Under the pieces are notes generated by a model. That model did not search any database. It was not told where the DNA came from and worked only from the letters and a program-made list of their open reading frames with translations. Positions 1-6,333 of a stretch of DNA of 6,558 nucleotides are shown piece by piece; within the stretch, counting starts at the first letter, position 1; every line of letters begins with the position of its first letter. The translations under genes were made by a program, and so were the position numbers. Source of the stretch: Rhodospirillaceae bacterium (GTDB lineage Bacteria > Pseudomonadota > Alphaproteobacteria > Rhodospirillales > Rhodospirillaceae). The stretch covers positions 1 to 6,558 of the forward strand of contig JAFGWD010000193.1 in the NCBI GenBank assembly GCA_016937315.1, read 5' to 3'.

Positions 1-1319
1 AAACCAGCCGTCTTTGAAATGTTGCCACCAAAACGGGAAAGCTGGCTGCTTAAATAATCCCGTTCGAACAATTCGCGAGCATCACGGAGTGGTAGCCCCA
101 TGATCTCGGCGGAGTATTGGCTGTGCAATGACACTGGTGCCGTAGCGCCGATCTCCGGCGGCAACATATCCGCCGCAATCACCACTTTCTGGTCATGAGG
201 GGCCATGATGGTTGCCCAGTCCATGGCATTACGCAATTGCCGTATGTTTCCGGGCCATTCATAAGCACGCAACGCGGCCAAGGCATCCTCGCCCAACGTG
301 CGCGGCGTCGTACCGGACGCAGCGGCCGCAGCACGGAGAAAAACCTCGGCAAGGCTGGCAATATCTTCGCGGCGATCATGCAACGGCGGCATCGAAATCG
401 GAACAACCGCCAAGCGATAATATAAGTCCTCGCGGAAACACCCCTCGGAAATGGCCTGAGCTAAGTCCTTATTGGTGGTGGAAATCACCCGCACATCCAC
501 TTTGACACGGCCCCGACCGCCCAGACGCTCAAAGGTCTGGTCCTGAAGAACGCGAACAATCTTTCCCTGGGTTTCCATAGGCATATCTGCCACTTCGTCC
601 AGAAGCAAAGTTCCCCCATGAGCACGTTCAAAGACGCCGGGTTGTCCGGGAGCATCTGGGGCCACATGCCCAGGTTCCAGACCGAAGAGTTCTCGTTCCA
701 TGCGGTCAGGGTGCATGGCCGCACAATTCACCACAACAAAGGGTCCATTGGCACGTTTCGATTGCAGATGAATTTGCCGCGCAGCGACTTCTTTGCCGGA
801 ACCAGCGGGACCCGTGACCAGAACCCGAGACCCTGTCGGTGCGACGCGTTCAATAACCTGTCGAATCTGTTGGATCGCCACAGAACTTCCAATCAGATCC
901 GTGGCCGTACCCGCCACGGCACGTAGGCTGCGATTTTCCATACGCAGAGAAGTTGCTTCCAAGGCGCGTTCAACAACCAAAAGTAAACGCTGCATCTTGA
1001 AAGGTTTTTCAATGAAGTCATAGGCCCCTTCCTTCAAGGCCGCGACAGCAGTCTCGATGGTGCCATGCCCAGAAATCATGACCACCGGCAAGTCGGGGTC
1101 CCGATGACGGATTTCTCTTAAAATCCCCAGTCCATCCAGGCGACTACCTTCCAGCCAAACGTCAAGAATAACCAAGTGGGGACGGCGTTCCTTCATCGCA
1201 GCCAGAGCGGAGTCCGCATCGTGTGCTTCACGCGGAGCATAGCCCTCATCCTCCAGGATGCCAGAAACCAGCATCCGGATATCGGCCTCATCATCGATTA
1301 TTAGAATATCCATCGACAT
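1..1319 (-). CDS. ntrX: Response regulator NtrX (NtrC family), 3' end beyond the window
   Basis: The frame runs uninterrupted for 439 codons to the window edge; NtrX proteins are usually about 450-470 residues, so only the tail is missing. Receiver domain 1-122: Asp9/Asp10, phospho-acceptor Asp53 in ILDVWLEGSRLDG (the W-L-x-G-S-x-L-D-G stretch is an NtrX hallmark), Ser83, Lys105. AAA+ domain about 140-370: Walker A GPAGSGKE (170-177), Walker B GTLLLDE (236-242), REDLYYRLAVVPI (296-308), WPGNIRQLRN (355-364). The start of the Fis-type HTH, GGNISKTAG, is at the edge. Where NtrC has GAFTGA, this protein has a Pro/Gly-rich stretch after ELFGLEPG (about 217-228), so classical sigma54 activation is unlikely. 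Transcriptional control through housekeeping polymerase, or repression, is the likelier mode, by analogy with other alphaproteobacterial NtrX. It should be phosphorylated by NtrY, encoded 32 bases upstream. The start at 1319 is supported by the AGAAGAG site. Confidence 0.95.
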   Translation of the reverse strand, partial: MSMDILIIDDEADIRMLVSGILEDEGYAPREAHDADSALAAMKERRPHLVILDVWLEGSRLDGLGILREIRHRDPDLPVVMISGHGTIETAVAALKEGAYDFIEKPFKMQRLLLVVERALEATSLRMENRSLRAVAGTATDLIGSSVAIQQIRQVIERVAPTGSRVLVTGPAGSGKEVAARQIHLQSKRANGPFVVVNCAAMHPDRMERELFGLEPGHVAPDAPGQPGVFERAHGGTLLLDEVADMPMETQGKIVRVLQDQTFERLGGRGRVKVDVRVISTTNKDLAQAISEGCFREDLYYRLAVVPISMPPLHDRREDIASLAEVFLRAAAAASGTTPRTLGEDALAALRAYEWPGNIRQLRNAMDWATIMAPHDQKVVIAADMLPPEIGATAPVSLHSQYSAEIMGLPLRDARELFERDYLSSQLSRFGGNISKTAG

Positions 1320-1332
1320 AAAGAACTCTTCT
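1320..1332 (-). promoter_or_regulatory. ribosome-binding site deciding the ntrX start
   Basis: AGAAGAG at 1332-1326 lies six bases before the ATG at 1319 and twelve before the next in-frame ATG at 1313. The spacing favours 1319, giving an MSM N-terminus. The match to the AGGAGG consensus is moderate. The whole ntrY-ntrX spacer is 32 bases and shows no promoter or terminator. Confidence 0.55.
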
Positions 1333-1351
1333 GTACACGCTTCCGACCCGT

Positions 1352-3661
1352 TTAGCCGTCATCTGGTGGCGGGAGCATACCTGATCCAGAGCTTTCCGCC
1401 ATGGGGAATTCTAAGATGATCCGTGCGCCCTGAGTGGGGGGCATGTCGGGTTGTGTATCAAGACTTGCACACGTTCCCTCTCCCAGAGGATTCTCTCTAT
1501 CCAGCAAAAGCAGCCGTCCACGATGATCTTCCATAACCTTTTTGACAATCGCCAACCCAAGGCCCGTGCCTTTCGCCCGCGTCGTCACATAAGGATCGGT
1601 CAGAGTCTGGCGTCCGCTACGAGGCAGCCCCATACCGTTATCGCATATAATGACACGAATCCTATCCCCCTCTGGTTCCACAACGATATCAACCGCCCCC
1701 TTTTCAGCGGGAAGTTTTTTCTGGCGTTCTTCAATCGATTCTATTGCGTTCTTAATGAGATTCGTAAAGACCTGGGCAATCAATCCCCTATCACAATCAA
1801 TACGAACCGGTGGGTTCGGAAGGGTCAGTGTGATCTCGATCTGTGGATAGGCCGTGCGTTGTAAAATTGCGGCTTGTTGCACCAAAAGGTTCAAATTCTC
1901 ACGGGCAAATTCAGGCGTCGGCATCCGTGCGAACGATGAAAACTCATCGACCAAGCGCCGAATATCCTCGACTTGACGCACAATTGTGTCGGTACACGCA
2001 CGGAAAGTTTCCACACCATCTCTGATCTGCGGCTCATACTTATGCTTCAGACGCTCTGCTGATAGCTGAATTGGTGTCAGAGGATTCTTAATCTCATGTG
2101 CAATACGTCGCGCCACATCCGACCATGCGGCCACCCTCTGTGCGGCCTGGAGCTCAGTCACATCATCGAATGTCAACACATAACCGATGATGTCCAATCC
2201 TGTGTATTCCGCACTGACACGAACCAAAAGCACACGTTCATGCCCGTCCCTCCGGATCGTCACGGGTTTCTGAATGGCACGGCCCGTCGCATGTCGCATC
2301 TCAATAAAGGCGGAGTCCAAATCCGGAGCAAGGTCACCTAATCCATTTCCAACAGCTGAGTCCGCATCAATGCCAAGAAGTTTCGCCGCCGATGGATTGA
2401 TAGCCCGGACACGCCCTAAAGCATTCAGCCCCAAAACCCCGGCAGAAACACCCGTCAAAACCGCCTCGGTAAAGCGGCGGCGTTCATCCAGTTGCAAATT
2501 GGCATCCAGCAAACTTTCGCGCTGCTCGACCAATTGTCGAATCATACGGTTAAAGGCTCGTGACAACACGCTGATTTCATCAGCATATGCGGATTCCTTC
2601 ACCGTTGCAGAGAGGTCACCCTCCCCGACTTTTTCCGACGCGGCAATTAACGCACTGATCGGCTGTACCAACTGATTGGATAACGTCAACCCCAACCACA
2701 TGGCCGCCAATAAAAGCAACAAAGAAACCAGGATATAAACCAGTGTGAAGGTGATTTCGAAATCCCAACGTTCGATTTCCAACGCCTGATAGGCCAGAAC
2801 CGCCTTTTGGGCTTGATCGATATGGCCAATTACATTGGCATCAACAAAACGTCCGATATAGAGAAAGGTCTCTCCCGGAGCCAAGACATCAAGGCGCAAG
2901 AGAGCCCGAACGCGGTCATCATTCCCACTGGTCAGCAGGGCCACCTCACCACGACGGGCTTTCTCTAACGCCCACATAGGAACATCTTCAGAACGCAGGG
3001 AAAAGGTAAACCCAGCCCTTCCCGTGACATCACCGTTCTGGTTGAAAATAACCGCTTCGCTCAGACCACGTTCCAGGATTTGTTGTCGCAACAATGTGTT
3101 CATCCGAGACTCTGAGACGAACAAAGAGCTCCAGTTGCGACTGATGTCCTGTCCCATGCCAAGGACATCGGCCGCAACCGCCTGTTGATGCTCTTTCAGG
3201 TAAGCTTCGGCAACCACCAAGGATTCATGCACGGCGGTACGGACACGATCACTAAACCAGCCCTGCAAACCATTATGGAAAAAAATCGCTGAAAACGTCC
3301 CAACCAAAACCGTCGGCACCACGGAAAGCAGCGCGAAGGTCAGAACCAGGCGGCTTTGCAACCGTGATCCAGCAACACCTTTGCGCCGTTCCATATAAAT
3401 CTGGACCAGGCGCCGTCCAACGACAACGCTGAGCGCCAAAAGGAACGCAAGATCAAGATTGAGGAATAAAAACGCCAAATCCGGCGAGGACCGCAATGGT
3501 CCCGCTTCGAACAGCGCGGCCATCGTCATGACACCGGACGTCAGGCCACCAATAGCCAGTGCCACAGCCAAATGCCGCGCCAACCGCACGCGCCGTGCCC
3601 AAAGGCCAAGGCGTAAACCAAAACGATGCGGGGATTTTTTCATCGGCGAGGACGTTTCCAT
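1352..3661 (-). CDS. ntrY: Membrane sensor histidine kinase NtrY
   Basis: NtrY is the inner-membrane kinase paired with NtrX; in alphaproteobacteria the pair is linked to nitrogen use, low-oxygen or redox response and envelope functions. The protein has 769 residues, the usual large size. Order: basic N-terminus; predicted membrane segments about 30-50, 63-83 and 105-127; an extracytoplasmic region about 128-302; a fourth membrane segment about 303-325 (VYILVSLLLLLAAMWLGL); HAMP about 326-380 ending in a coiled coil; PAS about 395-505; HisKA about 510-580 with H-box RRIAHEIKNPLTPIQLSAERL-type sequence, phospho-acceptor His522; HATPase about 625-755 with N-box NLIKNAIES (634-642), G1 DNGMGLP (674-680), DPYVTTR and G2 GTGLGLAIV (698-706). 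The four-helix topology and the PLTPIQLSAERLK signature are typical of NtrY and separate it from NtrB. An apparent extra segment (about 721-745) lies before the last ATPase strand. The start could be codon 1 or codon 7 (3643). The spacing to ntrX suggests cotranscription. Confidence 0.96.
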   Translation of the reverse strand: METSSPMKKSPHRFGLRLGLWARRVRLARHLAVALAIGGLTSGVMTMAALFEAGPLRSSPDLAFLFLNLDLAFLLALSVVVGRRLVQIYMERRKGVAGSRLQSRLVLTFALLSVVPTVLVGTFSAIFFHNGLQGWFSDRVRTAVHESLVVAEAYLKEHQQAVAADVLGMGQDISRNWSSLFVSESRMNTLLRQQILERGLSEAVIFNQNGDVTGRAGFTFSLRSEDVPMWALEKARRGEVALLTSGNDDRVRALLRLDVLAPGETFLYIGRFVDANVIGHIDQAQKAVLAYQALEIERWDFEITFTLVYILVSLLLLLAAMWLGLTLSNQLVQPISALIAASEKVGEGDLSATVKESAYADEISVLSRAFNRMIRQLVEQRESLLDANLQLDERRRFTEAVLTGVSAGVLGLNALGRVRAINPSAAKLLGIDADSAVGNGLGDLAPDLDSAFIEMRHATGRAIQKPVTIRRDGHERVLLVRVSAEYTGLDIIGYVLTFDDVTELQAAQRVAAWSDVARRIAHEIKNPLTPIQLSAERLKHKYEPQIRDGVETFRACTDTIVRQVEDIRRLVDEFSSFARMPTPEFARENLNLLVQQAAILQRTAYPQIEITLTLPNPPVRIDCDRGLIAQVFTNLIKNAIESIEERQKKLPAEKGAVDIVVEPEGDRIRVIICDNGMGLPRSGRQTLTDPYVTTRAKGTGLGLAIVKKVMEDHRGRLLLLDRENPLGEGTCASLDTQPDMPPTQGARIILEFPMAESSGSGMLPPPDDG

Positions 3662-3670
3662 TTCTCACCG
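3662..3670 (-). promoter_or_regulatory. Shine-Dalgarno-like GGTGAG very close to the ntrY start
   Basis: The minus strand reads CGGTGAGAA immediately before ATG at 3661. The GGTGAG (3669-3664) is the only good ribosome-binding match in the 40-base ntrC-ntrY spacer, but it sits just two bases from that ATG, closer than the usual 5-9. The next in-frame ATG, codon 7 at 3643, would be 20 bases from it, which is too far. The site therefore favours 3661 without settling the matter. Confidence 0.5.
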
Positions 3671-3701
3671 TTTATGATGTCAGATTGCGGGCGCAACGCA
3701 G

Positions 3702-5144
3702 TCACTTTACGCCGCGAATAACGTGAATGTCCAATTCCCGGATTTTCTTTCGCAGCGTATTGCGATTCAGTCCCAAGACATGGGCCGCCTTGATCTGGTT
3801 GCCATGCGTCGCATCCAAGCACAGAGAAATCAAAGGCCTCTCCACTTCGCGTAAAATACGATCATGCAATCCCGGCGCAGGCAATCCATCGGTATGCGCC
3901 AGGAAATAATCCCGCAGGTGGCGCTCAATCATGCCGCTCAAGCCCTCGTTTTCGGGCGGGGCCCCACCGGCAACCGGAGCCATGGACGATGACAGCTCTG
4001 CTTCTATGGCATCAACTTCGATGACTTCTTGCGAATAAAGCGCTGCCAAGCGCCGAATCAGATTTTCTAGCTCGCGCACGTTACCGGGCCAACGATGCTG
4101 TTTCAGACGATCAATGGCCTTCGTGTCTAAATTCTTACTTGGGAGACCTTCTTGCGCCGCGACGTTCAGGAAGTGGTTGACGAGTTCCGGAATGTCTTCG
4201 ACACGCTCGCGTAAGGGCGGCAGGCGGATCGGCACAACGTTCAGGCGGTAATACAGATCCTCTCGGAACAAACCCTGACGGATCTGCACACTCAGATCAC
4301 GGTGTGTCGCGGCGACGATGCGTACATTGGCACGAATGGGTGTGCGCCCACCAACCGTTGTGTATTCGCCTTCTTGCAACACGCGCAGCAACCGTGTTTG
4401 AGCTTCTGGCGGCATATCCCCAATTTCATCCAGGAACAGAGTCCCACCCTCCGCCTGTTCAAAGCGTCCCGTAGAACGTGCTGTCGCGCCGGTAAAAGCA
4501 CCCTTTTCATGTCCAAAGAGTTCACTTTCGATCAACTCGCGTGGGATCGCGGCCATATTGATGGCAACAAAGGGGCCATTCCGGCGTTTACCATATTCAT
4601 GGAGTGCACGGGCCACCAGTTCCTTACCCGTCCCAGACTCACCATTAATCATCACCGTCAAATCGGTGTTCATCAGACGCGCTAAAGTCCGATAAATCTC
4701 CTGCATGGCCGAAGATCGACCGATCAAAGGTAAGCGGTCATAGTCTTCTTCAACGCTTGTTTTTTCCATCCCATTTTTCGGGATCGACAATGCACGCTGA
4801 ACAACGGACACCAGTTCCTTGATATCAAAAGGCTTTGGTAGGTATTCAAAGGCCCCGCGTTCCGTCGCTTTCACCGCCGTCAACAACGTGTTCTGTGCAC
4901 TCATCACAATGATACGCAGTTCTGGACGCAGCTTTTTGATGCGCGGAATGAGATCCAAGCCATTTTCGTCTGGCATCACCACATCCGTGATCACCAAGTC
5001 ACCATCACCGTCTTGCACCCAGCGCCACAGAGTCGCGGCATTGCCCGTGGTGCGGACCTCATACCCTGCACGAGCCAAGGCCTGGGACAGCACCGTCCGA
5101 ATGCTTCTGTCGTCGTCAGCAACAAGAATCGTCGATGGAGTCAT
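3702..5144 (-). CDS. ntrC: Nitrogen regulation response regulator NtrC, sigma54-dependent activator
   Basis: NtrC binds enhancer DNA and, when phosphorylated by NtrB, oligomerises and uses ATP to open sigma54 promoters of nitrogen-assimilation genes such as glnA and amtB/glnK. With the start at 5144 it has 480 residues, a normal length. Receiver domain 1-120: acidic pocket Asp10-12, phospho-acceptor Asp54 in VITDVVMPDENG, Lys104 in YLPKPF. AAA+ domain about 138-370: Walker A GESGTGKE (168-175), sigma54-contact loop GAFTGA (215-220), Walker B GGTLFLDE (233-240), FREDLYYRLNVVPIRLPPLRER (293 on), sensor II WPGNVREL (352-359). A Ser/Ala/Pro/Gly-rich linker spans about 384-400. The Fis-type HTH covers about 447-473 (NQIKAAHVLGLNRNTLRKK). 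Everything needed for sigma54 activation is present, unlike some NtrC proteins (Rhodobacter capsulatus) that work with the housekeeping sigma. It lies 37 bases after ntrB and 40 before ntrY. A longer form starting at GTG 5174 is possible but unlikely. Confidence 0.97.
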   Translation of the reverse strand: MTPSTILVADDDRSIRTVLSQALARAGYEVRTTGNAATLWRWVQDGDGDLVITDVVMPDENGLDLIPRIKKLRPELRIIVMSAQNTLLTAVKATERGAFEYLPKPFDIKELVSVVQRALSIPKNGMEKTSVEEDYDRLPLIGRSSAMQEIYRTLARLMNTDLTVMINGESGTGKELVARALHEYGKRRNGPFVAINMAAIPRELIESELFGHEKGAFTGATARSTGRFEQAEGGTLFLDEIGDMPPEAQTRLLRVLQEGEYTTVGGRTPIRANVRIVAATHRDLSVQIRQGLFREDLYYRLNVVPIRLPPLRERVEDIPELVNHFLNVAAQEGLPSKNLDTKAIDRLKQHRWPGNVRELENLIRRLAALYSQEVIEVDAIEAELSSSMAPVAGGAPPENEGLSGMIERHLRDYFLAHTDGLPAPGLHDRILREVERPLISLCLDATHGNQIKAAHVLGLNRNTLRKKIRELDIHVIRGVK

Positions 5145-5164
5145 AGGAAGCATCTTTCTTTCTT
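5142..5164 (-). promoter_or_regulatory. ntrC translation start region (ATG at 5144 preferred)
   Basis: Three in-frame starts exist: GTG at 5174, ATG at 5153 and ATG at 5144. The GTG is preceded by the ntrB stop and a run of T with no purine-rich site. A purine-rich AAGAAAGAAAG stretch at 5164-5154 lies upstream of the 5144 ATG at a workable distance, though it is not a strong Shine-Dalgarno match. Starting at 5144 gives MTPSTILVADDD and puts the phospho-acceptor at Asp54 and the conserved Lys at 104, the same numbers as in enterobacterial NtrC. Confidence 0.7.
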
Positions 5165-5181
5165 TTGCGCCCACATAAAAA

Positions 5182-6315
5182 TCACGCGACAGGCAGCATC
5201 ACGCGGAAAATGGTCTTTTTCGGCTGGCAATCGAACTCAATAATGCCGCCATGGTCATCAACAATCTTAGCAACCAGGGACAAACCCAATCCACTACCGC
5301 TGGACTTCGTTGTCACGAACGGATCAAACAGGTTTTGCCGCAGTTCCTTTGGAATGCCAGAACCATTGTCCTGAATCTGCACCACCAGAGGCAAATGCTG
5401 ACGATTGGCGGAAACACCAGGAACGGCCAAACGGACGCCATGCTGATAGTTGGTGCTGATGATGATCTCGCCTCCCTCCTGCATGCAGGCCTCGGCGGCA
5501 TTTTTGACAAGATTTAGAAACACCTGAATCAATTGATCGCGATCACCAAGAACCGGCGGTAACGACGGATCGTACATTTCGACGATACGAATACCCTTGG
5601 CAAAGCCATTTTCCGCAACACGACGGACATGTTCCAAAACGCGGTGAATATTCACCGGCTGACGCGACAACTGCGGCTTGTCGGAAAAGGCTTCCATACG
5701 ATCGACCAAAGCAACAATACGATCCGCTTCGTCACAAATCAGGCGGGTCAGAGTCCGGTCCTCCTCCTCCGCGTTTTGCTCCAACAGTTGTGCCGCTCCA
5801 CGGATGCCAGAAAGCGGATTTTTAACCTCATGCGCCAGTAAACGCGCCATGGCCGTCACCGATCGTGCAACGTTTCGATGACTCAACTGTTGCCCGATCT
5901 TTTTCGCAATGGAGTGTTCGTGCATAGACAGAACAACCCAACGGGCATCATCAAACACGGGGGCGACTTGTACCGTCATATTGCGCGGTCCTGTGCGTGG
6001 TGTATCCAGTTCCACACCATGCTCGGAATAACGGCAATGATCATGACGGCACTGCCCCAACAAACCATAAGCCGGACTATCCTGAGGCACGAAATCACTT
6101 AATGGCTCGCCCTGCATATGCGACCCACCGGTTTCGAACAATGCCTCGGCTGCCGCATTGACATAAACAATACGATCATCCTTATCCACCACAAGGATCG
6201 CTTCAGGCAAAGCGTACAGAATGCTTAAGGTTTCCTCTGGTGTTGGGGTTTTAATGGGAGGCAGAGTCCCAGACTTCTTCATTTTCGTCGCATGAAATTT
6301 ACTGAACATCGACAT
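5182..6315 (-). CDS. ntrB: Nitrogen regulation sensor histidine kinase/phosphatase NtrB
   Basis: NtrB is a soluble two-component kinase that phosphorylates NtrC under nitrogen limitation and, with PII protein, dephosphorylates it when nitrogen is plentiful. The product has 377 residues, a usual alphaproteobacterial length, with no membrane segment. Order: short basic N-terminus; PAS domain about 28-135 (YALPEAILVVD, then YVNAAAEALF); HisKA dimerisation domain about 140-215 with the H-box LLAHEVKNPLSG, phospho-acceptor His162; HATPase domain about 260-375 with N-box NLVKNAAEA (269-277), G1 box DNGSGIP (316-322), LFDPFVTTK and G2 GSGLGLSLV (340-348). All catalytic motifs are intact. The PAS region carries an unusual Cys89-x-His-x-His-Cys94 cluster. 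The start overlaps the dusB stop, and ntrC follows 37 bases downstream. A NtrB identity over other PAS kinases is firmly supported by the adjacent cognate ntrC. PII is the expected input, from family knowledge only. Confidence 0.97.
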   Translation of the reverse strand: MSMFSKFHATKMKKSGTLPPIKTPTPEETLSILYALPEAILVVDKDDRIVYVNAAAEALFETGGSHMQGEPLSDFVPQDSPAYGLLGQCRHDHCRYSEHGVELDTPRTGPRNMTVQVAPVFDDARWVVLSMHEHSIAKKIGQQLSHRNVARSVTAMARLLAHEVKNPLSGIRGAAQLLEQNAEEEDRTLTRLICDEADRIVALVDRMEAFSDKPQLSRQPVNIHRVLEHVRRVAENGFAKGIRIVEMYDPSLPPVLGDRDQLIQVFLNLVKNAAEACMQEGGEIIISTNYQHGVRLAVPGVSANRQHLPLVVQIQDNGSGIPKELRQNLFDPFVTTKSSGSGLGLSLVAKIVDDHGGIIEFDCQPKKTIFRVMLPVA

Positions 6316-6333
6316 CAGGCGGCAAGGCTCCCT
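6313..6333 (-). promoter_or_regulatory. dusB-ntrB stop/start overlap (TGATG) with upstream Shine-Dalgarno-like site
   Basis: On the minus strand the dusB stop TGA (6317-6315) and the ntrB ATG (6315-6313) share one base, giving TGATG. This arrangement usually reflects translational coupling, with ribosomes finishing dusB restarting on ntrB. An AGGGAG element at 6333-6328, inside dusB, lies 12 bases before the ATG. That is longer than the ideal spacing but usable. A second in-frame ATG two codons later (6309) would be 18 bases away, so the first ATG is preferred. Coupling itself is inferred. Confidence 0.7.

Noticed and set aside
748..766. Sigma54-like promoter on the plus strand, TTGGCACG followed by TTGCA, antisense within ntrX
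   Set aside because: The GG and GC elements are separated by 12 bases; sigma54 promoters need 10. It lies inside a coding region with no downstream plus-strand gene.
1..1319. Possibility that ntrX is a pseudogene because no complete frame with stop is present
   Set aside because: The frame is continuous for 439 codons and reaches the start of the HTH at the window edge; the missing stop is due only to the window boundary.
1322..1332. Small inverted repeat AGAA-GAG-TTCT overlapping the ntrX ribosome-binding site
   Set aside because: A four-pair AT-rich stem is too unstable to act as a regulatory hairpin.
1451..1864. 137-codon open frame on the plus strand opposite ntrY
   Set aside because: It is antisense to conserved HATPase-coding sequence, shows no recognisable domain and is explained by codon bias of the real gene.
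2275..2290. TGGCACG on the plus strand within ntrY, a third -24-like match
   Set aside because: The nearest GC is one base out of register and no TT precedes it; it is internal to ntrY.
2274..2675. 133-codon open frame on the plus strand opposite the ntrY PAS/HAMP region
   Set aside because: Ser/Ala/Arg-rich antisense translation without a recognisable domain; ntrY covers the region fully.
3685..3696. Inverted repeat TTGCG-GG-CGCAA in the ntrC-ntrY spacer
   Set aside because: Only a four- or five-base stem with almost no loop, and no following T run on the coding strand; too weak for a terminator and within chance expectation.
4327..4342. TTGGCACG on the plus strand within ntrC, resembling a -24 element
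   Set aside because: The expected -12 GC is absent at the required position (TG found), and there is no plus-strand gene to drive.
4302..4685. 127-codon open frame on the plus strand opposite ntrC
   Set aside because: It is the shadow of the NtrC AAA+ coding region, with composition typical of an antisense frame and no family resemblance.
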